From: Deinococcus ficus
GTDB taxonomy: Bacteria > Deinococcota > Deinococci > Deinococcales > Deinococcaceae
Direction of reading: 5' to 3'
Length of the DNA: 64,000 nt
Assembly: GCF_003444775.1 (NCBI RefSeq)
Contig: NZ_CP021082.1
Location: 248,001-312,000 of the forward strand
In this document: piece by piece, positions 46,840 through 55,277 of the stretch
Position numbering within the stretch: the first letter of the stretch is position 1
Layout of the letters: the number at the start of each line of letters is the position of its first letter
Translations under genes and position numbers: made by a program
The notes under the pieces: model-generated
What the model was told of the DNA's origin: nothing
What the model saw: only the letters and a program-made list of their open reading frames with translations
Databases searched by the model: none

Positions 46840-48102
46840 TCAGGGGGTTTTGGGCAGGGTGAACTGGAAGGTCGCGCCCGAACCGACGCTGCCCTGTGCC
46901 CACACCTCGCCCCCGTGCCGGCGCACGATGCGCTGCACGTTCGCCAGGCCCACGCCGGTGCCCTCGAAATCCTCGGGACGGTGCAGGCGCTTGAACACCC
47001 CGAACAGCTTGTCGGCGTAGCGCGCGTCGAAGCCCACGCCGTTGTCCTGGACGGAGATCAGCCACATCTCGCCCTGGTCCTCGGCCCAGACGCGCACGTG
47101 CGTGACCGCCTCGTTGCGGGTGTACTTCACCGCATTGGACAGCAGGTTCGTCATCACCTGCTGCAGGGTCTCCGGGTCGCCCCGCACCACGGGCAGTGCC
47201 CCGACGTTCCACTGCACAGTCCGGTCTTCCGTGTCCAGCTCCAGGTCCCGCCGCGCGCGGTTCACCAGGGCGCCCAGGTCCACCGACTCCGACCTCAGAG
47301 GCAGCACGGACGTGCGGGAGAGGTCCAGCATCGCGTCGATCAGCGTGTTCATCCGCGTGGCGCTGTCCTCGATGAGCTGCAGGTACCGGCGCGACGGTTC
47401 GTCCAGGCACTCGGACGACGACTTGCGCAGCAGCTGGGAAAAGGCGCTGATGTGCCGCACCGGCGTGCGCAGGTCGTGCGACACGCTGTACGAAAAGGCT
47501 TCCAGATCGTCGTTCGCGAGCTGCAGCTTGTCCTGCTCCTTGAGGTACGAGTCGGTGCGGGCCGCCACCTGCGCTTCCAGGCTGCGCAGCAGCCGGGCCC
47601 GGCCGAACGCGATGGCGCACTGCGCCGCGAGCACGTTCAGGAACCAGCGCTCGTCATCGGTGAACGTGTACGGCTCCTGAAAGTCCACCACCAGCACGCC
47701 CAACGGCCGGTCATCGAGAAACATGGGCAGGACGGCCGTGGCGGCCACGGGCGAGACGGCCCCCGTGCGGCGCTCCACGTTCGGGTACGCCTGGGCCAGG
47801 TCACGGTCCCGCTCGAAGAACAGGGGTTCCTTCCGGCGCAGGGCATCCGCGGCCGGTCCGTCATCCTCGGTGAGCGCGCTCTGCCAGATGGACGGCTGGC
47901 CGCGGTCGTATCCGACGGAGGCCACCACATGCAGTTCCTGATCGTTCCCCGACCGGAGCAGCACCGTGGCCGCAGTGGCATTCAGGGCGGTCATGGCGGG
48001 GTACAGCACGACGTCGAACACGGCCTCTTCAGTGGTGGCGGAGGCCAGCGTTTCGGTGATGTCCTGGAGCCGGCGGCTCAGAACTGTCAAGGGGAGGGGC
48101 AC
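46840..48102 (-). CDS. GAF-domain sensor histidine kinase
   Basis: A 420-residue soluble kinase. Residues about 15-180 form a GAF domain (ALNATAATVLLRSGNDQELH). It is followed by a HisKA helix pair with His near 209 in FSYSVSHDLRTPVRHIS, and the HATPase domain has NLLSNAVKYTRNE and DNGVGFDARYADKLFG. GTG 48102 is chosen because a TATGCT box ends 6 nt upstream (48109-48114), as in a leaderless message. The same organisation occurs in Deinococcus phytochrome-like kinases, but there is no PHY domain or chromophore Cys evident. Divergent from a GAF regulator. Confidence 0.9.
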   Translation of the reverse strand: MPLPLTVLSRRLQDITETLASATTEEAVFDVVLYPAMTALNATAATVLLRSGNDQELHVVASVGYDRGQPSIWQSALTEDDGPAADALRRKEPLFFERDRDLAQAYPNVERRTGAVSPVAATAVLPMFLDDRPLGVLVVDFQEPYTFTDDERWFLNVLAAQCAIAFGRARLLRSLEAQVAARTDSYLKEQDKLQLANDDLEAFSYSVSHDLRTPVRHISAFSQLLRKSSSECLDEPSRRYLQLIEDSATRMNTLIDAMLDLSRTSVLPLRSESVDLGALVNRARRDLELDTEDRTVQWNVGALPVVRGDPETLQQVMTNLLSNAVKYTRNEAVTHVRVWAEDQGEMWLISVQDNGVGFDARYADKLFGVFKRLHRPEDFEGTGVGLANVQRIVRRHGGEVWAQGSVGSGATFQFTLPKTP

Positions 48103-48108
48103 CGCAGC

Positions 48109-48114
48109 AGCATA
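48109..48114 (-). promoter_or_regulatory. Leaderless -10 box of the GAF kinase gene
   Basis: TATGCT on the minus strand, six bases before GTG 48102, with no ribosome-binding site between. Supports the chosen start. Confidence 0.4.
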
Positions 48115-48356
48115 CGAGCTCAACAGGAAAACTGCACCGACCTTAAACCATTCCTGATTGACCGGGTGGCCTGGCGAAAGGAGTTGGTGGCCTGGGGCGC
48201 AGCGAAGGAGTCCGTCCAGCCGGGCGCGAGGGAATGGCACCCGAGCGAGCCTGAGTCGTGGTGCTCTGCCTTCGGTGATGGACGTCAGGCCGGCGGTCCA
48301 GTGCGGCAACGGGGGGGGAGTGGAAATTGTAATGAACCGTCCTCTACCGTGCCCCG

Positions 48357-50015
48357 GTGATCGAACCTCTGCCGTCGGATGAAGTGGCGCGCCTCCAGGT
48401 GCTGGGCCGGTACGCCATCCTGGACACGTTGCCGGAGGAGGCGTTCGACCGCCTGACCCGCCTGGCCGCCCGGCTCTTCGGCACGCCGACCGCGCTGGTC
48501 ACCTTCGTGGATCAGGAAAGCCAGTGGTTCAAGTCCTGCTTCGGGCTGGATTTTCAGGAGACGCCGCGCAACCAGTCGTTCTGCGCGCACACCATGCAGC
48601 GGCCCCAGGTGATGGTCGTGCCCGACGCCACCCGCGACGCGCGGTTCCGGGAGAACCCCCTCGTGACCGAGCATCCCGGCATCCGGTTTTATGCTGGCGC
48701 GCCGCTGATCACGCGGGACGGCTTCGGACTCGGGTCGCTGTGCATCATCAGCCCCGAACCCCGCGCGTCATTCTCCGAGGAGGACGCGGCACTGCTGACG
48801 GACCTGGCGGCCCTGGTGATGGACGAGCTGGAGTGGCGGCTCGACCGGTTGCGTCTGAGCACGGAGCTCCGCGCCAACGCGCAGATGCTCGCGGAACTCA
48901 AGCGCCTGTCGGGGCGGGCGCAGCTGTTCGAGGCGGTCACCGCCCTGGCGGCCTGCCCACTGGACCTCACCGATCACATGCAAGCCCTGGGGGCGCTGCT
49001 GGAACGGGACCTGGGCCTCGCGGCCCTGCGCGTGGACGGCGAGCGAGGCGCCGCATGGGTCCGGGACGGGCCGCGGCACAGGGCGAACAGCGCCGATCCT
49101 GAAGCGGCGGACGTCCGCCTGTCCCTTGGAACCCCCGGCGGCGCCGCACGGCACCTGAGTGTGCTGCGGGCCATCCCGGGCACCTTCACCCCGCAGGAGC
49201 ACGCGCTGCTGGAAGCGGCCGCGCAGAGTGTACAGGTGGTGTTCGCGCGCCGGCAGGGCCACGAGTTGCCGGCGCGGCTCCCGGCGCCTGCGGGCCGCGC
49301 CGCTCTGGACGGCGCCGTGCGGTCCAGCCGGACCGCGGGCGCCGGTGTGAGTGTCATGGAGTTCGAGGTGCAGGGCTTCACGGCGCGGCCCGGGGCACCC
49401 GCCGTCACGGACCCCGACGGGCCCCTGCGGGTGCTCGGAGAAGCGCTGCGGATCAGTCTGGGCCGCGCTGCGGGCCCCTACTGGCCGGGCGGGCTGCGCG
49501 TGGCGTTCGTCCTGCCGGGTGACACCGTCCCTGAAGACTTGGGGGCAGTGATGACGCGGGCGGCCGCGGTGGTCCGCTCAGCCGGGTTTGAACCGCAGGG
49601 CCTGCGGGCCGGGCCAGGCCACATTCAGGGATCAGGCGTGGCTCCCGCCGCGGTCACACGTGCAGACACGGACCGGGACACTCCGCGCCCGGCTGTCGGG
49701 GACGTGGCGTTCGACCCGGAGCGCCGGCGGGTGTCCAGGGGCGCCGTGAGCGTGCAGCTCACCCGGCCCGAGGCGCTTCTGCTGGGCCTGCTGATCGCCC
49801 AGCCGGAACGCACCGTGCCCCGCACCGACCTGATGGCGGCACTGGAGAGCCCCGGCGCGAATCCGGAAGCGCTGGTCAACGTGCACATCAGTCACCTCCG
49901 GCAGAAACTGGCCCGGCTGACGCGGGGGATGGTCGTGCACACCGTGCCGCGCCATGGGTACGTCCTGCGCCTGAATAACCCTGCACCCGCCTCGCTGGCG
50001 GTCGGGAATGATTGA
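48357..50015 (+). CDS. GAF-domain protein with C-terminal OmpR-type winged helix
   Basis: A 552-residue protein. Residues 20-165 form a GAF domain of the NQSFCAH type (QESQWFKSCFGLDFQETPRN, then QSFCAHTM), common in Deinococcus diguanylate cyclases and kinases. A middle region of about 200 residues is poorly defined. The C-terminal winged helix (about 445-540) has LTRPEALLLGLLIAQPERTV, NVHISHLRQKLARLTRG and HGYVLRL. It therefore looks like a one-component regulator: an OmpR-type DNA-binding domain without receiver. Divergent from the GAF kinase, sharing a 254-bp promoter region. Confidence 0.85.
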   Translation: MIEPLPSDEVARLQVLGRYAILDTLPEEAFDRLTRLAARLFGTPTALVTFVDQESQWFKSCFGLDFQETPRNQSFCAHTMQRPQVMVVPDATRDARFRENPLVTEHPGIRFYAGAPLITRDGFGLGSLCIISPEPRASFSEEDAALLTDLAALVMDELEWRLDRLRLSTELRANAQMLAELKRLSGRAQLFEAVTALAACPLDLTDHMQALGALLERDLGLAALRVDGERGAAWVRDGPRHRANSADPEAADVRLSLGTPGGAARHLSVLRAIPGTFTPQEHALLEAAAQSVQVVFARRQGHELPARLPAPAGRAALDGAVRSSRTAGAGVSVMEFEVQGFTARPGAPAVTDPDGPLRVLGEALRISLGRAAGPYWPGGLRVAFVLPGDTVPEDLGAVMTRAAAVVRSAGFEPQGLRAGPGHIQGSGVAPAAVTRADTDRDTPRPAVGDVAFDPERRRVSRGAVSVQLTRPEALLLGLLIAQPERTVPRTDLMAALESPGANPEALVNVHISHLRQKLARLTRGMVVHTVPRHGYVLRLNNPAPASLAVGND

Positions 50016-50498
50016 GCCACACTTGGGCTGCACTGAGAGCTGAAGAACCACCGGGCAGAAGTCCACTCGCGCCCGCTGTGACACGTGTGCCCGTCGATCC
50101 GGTCGGGAGAAGTGGGCGGGCAGCGGTGACGGGACACGGGAATCCAGGGGCAGGCGTCTGAAAAGACACCTGCCGTCCTGCATGGCGAGTCTGGGGTGGG
50201 CGTGCGAGGTCAGCGAGTGATCGCGGCGGCCTCATGAAGGGTTGGCCAACCCGGAAATCTATGTAACGTACGCCACGCTTCCGGCGGCCGCCCGTTCAGC
50301 CCACCAGCCAGAAATCACCGAGCCCAGCGGCCTTCCGGCCTCTCTCGCACCGGTCGTGGGCCGGGCCGGCCTGCTGGACGCACGTGACCTCCGTGACAGG
50401 GAAGGGCGCGTACAACCGGTGAGGCCCCGGTGAGGCCGGATCGCCGCCCCGTCCTGGCGACCGCCCATCCAATCCCGCTGCCCCAGAAAGGAGTTGAA
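50016..50498. other. Intergenic promoter region of the PATAN-GTPase operon
   Basis: About 480 bases without a supported gene. It contains a perfect 14-bp palindrome at 50239-50252, followed by ATCTATGTAACGTACG, the most AT-rich spot in the stretch and a candidate promoter. Confidence 0.35.
50239..50252. promoter_or_regulatory. Perfect 14-bp palindrome GGGTTGGCCAACCC
   Basis: Complete dyad with no spacer, 247 bp upstream of the PATAN gene and 8 nt before a TATGTA box. Candidate operator; the regulator is unknown. Confidence 0.35.
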
Positions 50499-51137
50499 AT
50501 GACGCTCTTTGGTGACCTTCAGCACCACGCCATCGCTGACCTGCTCAAGGTCCTCAAAGCCCAGAACGGCACCCTGTACTTCCACCAGGCCTACCAGGGC
50601 CGCACCCTCGAACTCACCCTCACGGCCGGCAGCCTCCGGGCGCTGTACATCGACGGGTTTCCGGTCCGTGACGAACGCGAAGCGCGAACGGTCCTCAGCC
50701 AGCTGCCCGCCCGCGGCGCCTTTGAATTTCAGAAACAGGCCGCCGGGGCCCCCGACCCGGGCTTTTACACCGTGAACCTCCAGGCCCTGATGGCAAGCCC
50801 GGCGCAGGCCGTGCCCGCCGAGCAGCTCCCCCATCCGGACACGCGGTTCCGGGCGAGCGCAGCGTCCGGGCCGGTCCCCGAGGGCCTGCGCGGCGACTGG
50901 CAGGTGCTCGGCCCTCACGTCCAGCAAGGCCGCAGCGCCGCCGAACTGTCCCCGCTGACTGGCCGGACTGTGCCGGACCTGCAACGCACCCTGCACCATC
51001 TGCGCGCCGCCGGGCTGATCGTCCCGCACCGGGCGGCTCCGCCTTCCGCGGCCACACCGGCCCAGGCCGGGCCGGCGGCTCCGCCCCTCGTGCAGCGGCT
51101 GCTGGGCGCCCTGCGCCGGCTTGGAAGGAGGGCCTGA
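50499..51137 (+). CDS. PATAN/DUF4388 domain protein
   Basis: A 212-residue protein with an N-terminal PATAN (DUF4388) domain (LFGDLQHHAIADLLKVLKAQ, then NGTLYF), an input/adaptor domain of bacterial signalling and gliding systems. A short winged-helix-like C-terminal part follows (LSPLTGRTVPDLQRTLHHLR). AAAGGAG precedes ATG 50499 by about 6 nt. It ends 1 nt before the GTPase start: first gene of a four-gene operon. Confidence 0.87.
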   Translation: MTLFGDLQHHAIADLLKVLKAQNGTLYFHQAYQGRTLELTLTAGSLRALYIDGFPVRDEREARTVLSQLPARGAFEFQKQAAGAPDPGFYTVNLQALMASPAQAVPAEQLPHPDTRFRASAASGPVPEGLRGDWQVLGPHVQQGRSAAELSPLTGRTVPDLQRTLHHLRAAGLIVPHRAAPPSAATPAQAGPAAPPLVQRLLGALRRLGRRA

Positions 51138-51138
51138 C

Positions 51139-51684
51139 ATGCACAGCGCGCCCCTGAAACTCGTGATTTCCGGCCCGGTCGGGGCGGGAAAAACCACCCT
51201 CGTCCAGACCCTCTCACAGACGCCCGTGATCGCCACCGAGGCCGAGGCCAGCGAGGACATCGGGAAGTCGAACACCACCGTGGCGTTCGACTTCGGCACC
51301 CTCCACCTGGGGGGGCATGACGTGCACCTGTACGGCACGCCCGGCCAGGACCGCTTCAGCTTCATGTGGGAGGTGCTGTGCGAGGGCGCGCTCGGCCTGA
51401 TCCTGCTGGTCGCCGGTGACCGGCCCCAGGATTTCCTGCACGCCCGCAACATTCTCGAGTTCATCACCAGCCGCCTCCCGGTGCCGTTCCTGGTCGGCGT
51501 GACCCGCCAGGATCAGCCGCGCGCCTGGGCGCCGGCCGACGTCGCCCTGTACTTCGACCTGCCGGCCGTACAGGTGGCCGGCCTGAACGCCACGAACGCC
51601 GACGAGGCCCGTGACCTGCTCGCCCAGCTGCTGGAGCTCAGCCTCCACGCCAGCGCCCCCCTCCCTGAAAGGACGTTGCCATGA
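51139..51684 (+). CDS. Small Ras-like GTPase (MglA/CvnD type)
   Basis: A 181-residue G-protein. P-loop GPVGAGKTT lies at about 12-20, switch I near SNTTVAFDFG, and G3 is the variant YGTPGQDRF in place of DxxG, as in MglA-like prokaryotic GTPases. G4 is degenerate (GVTRQD in place of NKxD). The next gene is a roadblock protein, the usual partner or GAP (MglB). Probably controls polarity, envelope or another switch; target unknown. Confidence 0.9.
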   Translation: MHSAPLKLVISGPVGAGKTTLVQTLSQTPVIATEAEASEDIGKSNTTVAFDFGTLHLGGHDVHLYGTPGQDRFSFMWEVLCEGALGLILLVAGDRPQDFLHARNILEFITSRLPVPFLVGVTRQDQPRAWAPADVALYFDLPAVQVAGLNATNADEARDLLAQLLELSLHASAPLPERTLP

Positions 51685-52058
51685 CTGCCACCCTCAGCAA
51701 ACAAGACCGCCTGAATGCCACCCTCACCACCCTCCGCGCCGCCCTGCCCGAACTGCGCGGCGTGCTGGTCGCCACTGTGGACGGCCTGCCCATCGCCAAG
51801 TCCATGGGTGACGGCACCGACGCCAACCGTGTGGCCGCCATGGCCGCCACCGCCCTGGGCCTGGGCAAGCGCATCAACGACACCCTCGGCTCCGGCGACC
51901 TGACGGACATGAGCGTCAGCGGCCTGGGCGGCCAGGTGTACATCTACGCCGCCGGGCACAAAGGCGTGCTGGCGGTCGTCACGCCCAGCGGCATGAACCT
52001 GGGCCTGCTGCACATGGAAGCGCGCGACACCGCGCAGTCCATCGCCGAAATCCTCTGA
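51681..52058 (+). CDS. Roadblock/LC7 domain protein (MglB-like)
   Basis: A 125-residue single roadblock domain: LRGVLVATVDGLPIAKSM, then GLGKRINDTLGSGDLTDMSV and MNLGLLHMEARDTAQSIAEI. It overlaps the GTPase stop by 4 nt (ATGA). Roadblock homodimers act as GAPs or scaffolds for MglA-type GTPases, consistent with the coupled gene pair. Confidence 0.92.
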   Translation: MTATLSKQDRLNATLTTLRAALPELRGVLVATVDGLPIAKSMGDGTDANRVAAMAATALGLGKRINDTLGSGDLTDMSVSGLGGQVYIYAAGHKGVLAVVTPSGMNLGLLHMEARDTAQSIAEIL

Positions 52059-52108
52059 TTGTCCGTCCCGCTTTGCTTCCGCGAGGCCCCCACCTTCCAG
52101 GAGAACCC

Positions 52109-52582
52109 ATGACCACCACCGATTCCCTGCGCCCCCACCTCGGGGACTTCAGTTCCGTCATCTGCTTCAAAGCCGTGATCGTCGGCGTCGAGGACACCCT
52201 CGGCGAGGACGGCGCCGCCGTCGTGTTCACCCGCGCCGGCAAGGTCCGCGGCCACAACCTGGTCGCCGAACTCGGCCTGACCGGCTCGAACGTGCCCATC
52301 GAGGAACTGGCCGGATTCCTCAACGCGGCCATCGGACAGGACGGCACCCGCCTGGCGGCCGTGACGCGCTCCTACACCCAGGGCGAGAACGTCATCATCG
52401 AAACGCAGGACACCGTGTGCTCCGCCGGGGAACCTGCGGGCAGCAGCCGGAAGTGCACGTTCACGCTCGGCGCCGTCTGGGGCGCCCTGGAGGCCATCAC
52501 CGGCCGCACCTACCTCGGCGAGCAGACCGAGAGCGTTCTGCGGGGCGGCAGCAGCGACACCTTCGTCTTCAGCCCCCTCTGA
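52109..52582 (+). CDS. V4R-like hydrocarbon-binding-fold protein
   Basis: A 157-residue protein starting at ATG 52109, with CAGGAGA upstream. The C-terminal half (EPAGSSRKCTFTLGAVWGAL, then EAITGRTYLGEQTESVLRG) has the 'C..G...C.F..G...G..EA..G' pattern of V4R small-molecule-binding domains. As last gene of the PATAN-GTPase-roadblock operon it may be a ligand sensor for the switch. The V4R assignment is by pattern only. Confidence 0.65.
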   Translation: MTTTDSLRPHLGDFSSVICFKAVIVGVEDTLGEDGAAVVFTRAGKVRGHNLVAELGLTGSNVPIEELAGFLNAAIGQDGTRLAAVTRSYTQGENVIIETQDTVCSAGEPAGSSRKCTFTLGAVWGALEAITGRTYLGEQTESVLRGGSSDTFVFSPL

Positions 52583-52627
52583 CCAACGGCGTCACCCTGT
52601 GTTGACGGCCAGGAAGCCGGCAGCACC

Positions 52628-52666
52628 GTCCGTCCCCCTCCAGGCAGCACCCGGAGGGGGACGGAC
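52628..52666 (+). terminator. 14-bp perfect hairpin after the GTPase operon
   Basis: GTCCGTCCCCCTCC pairs with GGAGGGGGACGGAC across an 11-base loop, 46 nt after the V4R-like gene stop. No T-run, so termination efficiency is uncertain. It could also end the convergent small gene. Confidence 0.6.
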
Positions 52667-52702
52667 CTGTAAGGGTCAGGCGCGCGTCTTCAGGGCCGCT
52701 CG

Positions 52703-52951
52703 TTATTCGCGGCACTGGACAGCGTAGGTGAAGGTGCCGTCGTACTCGTCACGGTCGGTATTCCGTTCGGCGTGGTACGCCATGCCGGTGAGCTGATCGT
52801 GCAACTGGAAGGACTCCAGACCGTCCGGTGACGGTCCCGTGGGCACGATCCGCACCCAGCTTCCCTCGTCGAGGGTGGCGCACTCTGATCTCGTGACGCG
52901 TCCGAGCTCAGCGCCATGTTCGTGGGCGATCTGAACGAGTTCATAGGTCAT
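52703..52951 (-). CDS. Small hypothetical protein, 82 aa
   Basis: ATG 52951 has GGAGG 7 nt upstream. A beta-rich soluble protein (MTYELVQIAHEHGAELGRVT..., DGTFTYAVQC). No recognised family. Confidence 0.6.
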   Translation of the reverse strand: MTYELVQIAHEHGAELGRVTRSECATLDEGSWVRIVPTGPSPDGLESFQLHDQLTGMAYHAERNTDRDEYDGTFTYAVQCRE

Positions 52952-53195
52952 ACGGGTTCCTCCGCTGGTGGGGCCGAATGAACGGAGCAGGCCTCGGGCC
53001 GGACTGGGGACGCGCAGGGGGCCAGGGCGGTCTGAACGCGCCGACGGCGGAACGGCGTTCGCCACCGGTCCCGCCGGGGGGCCACGCGCTCAGGGGGTGA
53101 AGGTCCACACCCAGCGTAGCAAGCGGCCCGGAGCGCCGCAGGAGCCCGGATTACCGTTGTCCCGCCCGGAACGGCGCCCCGTACAGGTGCCGGGG

Positions 53196-54197
53196 TCACG
53201 TCAGTTGCGCGAGGATCGACCCGGCCAGTCCCCGACGCGCGCCATTCACGCCCGTGCCGGCCCAGAGGCTCATCAATTCACTGCGCCCCGCGGCAGCGGC
53301 CGCCTGCCGCAGCGGGCGGGTCAGGGCGTGCTGCGCCGGGGTGGGCAGCGGGTGACGGATCTCGTGAAACGCCCGGTTCACCAGGCCCCGCGCCCAGCGT
53401 CCGGTGAACGCGCGCGTCAAACCGGTCTCGCCGCCGCCCTCCAGGGCCTGGCGGTAGGTGGGGTGCGTCCCGGCTTCGTCCGCCAGCAGGAAGGCCGTGC
53501 CCAGCGCCGCCAGACTCGCGCCCGCCGACAGGGCCGCCTGGACGTCCTGCCGGGTCATCAAGCCCCCGGCGGCGACCAGGGGCAGCTTGACGTGCGGGCG
53601 CACCCGGCGGACGAGGTCGGTGGTGCCCAGCCGCTCGTCGTCGAGCCAGCTGCCGCGGTGACCTCCGGCGCCGCCGCCCTGCAGGATCAGGGCGTCCACG
53701 CCACTGGCTTCAAGCGCCAGGGCTTCCCGGAGTCCGGTGGCCGTGCCCAGCGTCCGGATGCCGCGGGCGCGCAGGGCCTGCAGCTGCGCCGCCCCGAGCT
53801 GCCCGAACGTGAACGACAGGACCGCCGGCCGGGCGGCGAGCACCGCCTGGAACTGGGCGTCAAAGTCCTCGAGATACGGGGCCTGCAGATGAACGGGCTC
53901 GACGTTGAGCTCGGCCTGCCAGGCGTGCAGTTCCGCCCGCGCGGCGCGCTCCTCCTCGGGCGTGAAGGTGGGGGTGAGTGCGGGAACGAACAGGTTCATG
54001 GCGAAGGGGCGGTCCGTGCGCGCCCGCGTGTCCCCGGCGGCCGCGAGCAGCTGTTCAGGCGTGAAGTACGCGCTGCCGACGGTACCCAGACCACCGCTCC
54101 TGCTGACGGCGGCCGCCAGAGCCGGGGTGCCGGGACCGCCCCCCAGCGGGGCCAGGAGGACAGGAACAGGCAGGTTGAGACCGAGAAAGTCAGGCAT
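53196..54197 (-). CDS. Nitronate monooxygenase family protein
   Basis: A 333-residue FMN-dependent TIM barrel. Family landmarks are LLAPLGGGPGTPALAAAVSR at the N-terminus, ALILQGGGAGGHRGSW with the catalytic-region His, VAAGGLMTRQDVQAALSAGA, and ALGTAFLLADEAG. Likely oxidises propionate 3-nitronate or related nitronates. Standalone gene with no obvious operon partner. Confidence 0.9.
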   Translation of the reverse strand: MPDFLGLNLPVPVLLAPLGGGPGTPALAAAVSRSGGLGTVGSAYFTPEQLLAAAGDTRARTDRPFAMNLFVPALTPTFTPEEERAARAELHAWQAELNVEPVHLQAPYLEDFDAQFQAVLAARPAVLSFTFGQLGAAQLQALRARGIRTLGTATGLREALALEASGVDALILQGGGAGGHRGSWLDDERLGTTDLVRRVRPHVKLPLVAAGGLMTRQDVQAALSAGASLAALGTAFLLADEAGTHPTYRQALEGGGETGLTRAFTGRWARGLVNRAFHEIRHPLPTPAQHALTRPLRQAAAAAGRSELMSLWAGTGVNGARRGLAGSILAQLT

Positions 54198-54566
54198 GAT
54201 CCTCCGGGACCCGCGTCCCGCGGACCGTGCCGGGCGGGCCAGGGCGGCCTCGATGATGGCGCTGGCGCGCCGGCCCGTTCAAGGGCGGGCCAGGCCGTGC
54301 GCCGCTGTGGCGGATTGAGGTCTGGGGGGCGCTTGTGGTCGCGCTGGGGCCGGTGCAGGGCCGACGGTGAAGGCCAGGTTTTCCGGCGCCTGTCCTGGCA
54401 CGGCTTTTTCCTTTTCACCTGAGCGACCGCTGCGCAGCCGCGCGACGTTTGGCCTGATGTGGCTTCGCCCTGATACTGGGGTTCACAGCAACTTCGACCA
54501 CAGTTCACCGGCGCCTGGAATGGCCTCGGCGGGCTGGCCTGAGCACCACGAACCAAGGAGTCCGGT
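54198..54566. other. Intergenic, nothing recognised
   Basis: About 370 bases between the divergent nitronate monooxygenase and CBM-like lipoprotein genes. No gene, hairpin or repeat was recognised apart from the AAGGAG site just before ATG 54567. Confidence 0.4.
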
Positions 54567-55118
54567 ATGACGCACCCCCACACGACGGTCCGCCTGCCCC
54601 ACGCTCTCCTCGGCCTCCTCACCATGTCCGTCCTGGCGGGCTGCGGTGCACCCGGGGCCACGCCCGCGAGCCCTGACCTGCAGCTCGAGGCCGGCCAGGC
54701 GGGCCTGCGCACGCCGGTGACTCCACAGAAGGTGAGTGCCCCCTTGACAGGTGGGTGGGTGATTCAGGACCCAGCTGCCAGTGACGGCAGCGCCGTCGCC
54801 CTGCTCGGCACCGCCGACGTGGTGAGCTTCGAGCTGCCCCGCAACCTCAAGGCCGGAGAGTACACCGTGTCGGTGGTCGGGCGCGGCGAACTCTACCTGG
54901 GTGCCCCCGTCGTGTCCCTGAGCAGTGAGGGAGGCCCGCTGGGCACCGTGACCCTGGACAACACGGCCTACGACAAGCGCACGTTCGGCCGGGCCACCTT
55001 GCGGCCGGGCGCCACGCTGACCCTCACGTTCCTGAACGACGAGTACGGCGGGCCGGGCATGGACCGGAACGTGGTCATCGACTACCTGCTGATCAACCAG
55101 AGCAAGAGCGGCTTCTGA
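54567..55118 (+). CDS. Lipoprotein with xylan-binding-like (CBM60-type) domain
   Basis: A 183-residue lipoprotein: signal peptide with lipobox LAGC (Cys about 26), short linker, then a beta-sandwich domain. Its end (LDNTAYDKRTFGRATLRPGA, LTLTFLNDEYGGPGMDRNVV, IDYLLI) has the 'F.ND.Y....DRN' calcium/sugar-binding pattern of CBM36/CBM60-like modules. AAGGAG lies 7 nt upstream of the ATG. Probably binds a surface polysaccharide; no catalytic domain. Confidence 0.78.
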   Translation: MTHPHTTVRLPHALLGLLTMSVLAGCGAPGATPASPDLQLEAGQAGLRTPVTPQKVSAPLTGGWVIQDPAASDGSAVALLGTADVVSFELPRNLKAGEYTVSVVGRGELYLGAPVVSLSSEGGPLGTVTLDNTAYDKRTFGRATLRPGATLTLTFLNDEYGGPGMDRNVVIDYLLINQSKSGF

Positions 55119-55277
55119 CACGCGTACAGGGCAGGGGGCGCAGGCGAAGCGGGTTCAGCTCAGGCTGACCTGGCTCCGCAGCGCTTCGCCCTGGTTCCCC
55201 TCGCCGGCGCACCTGACCCGGAACGGAGGGGTCGCTGTGTCAGGGCGGCCCCTCCGACGTGTGTCGTGCCTCCCCCG

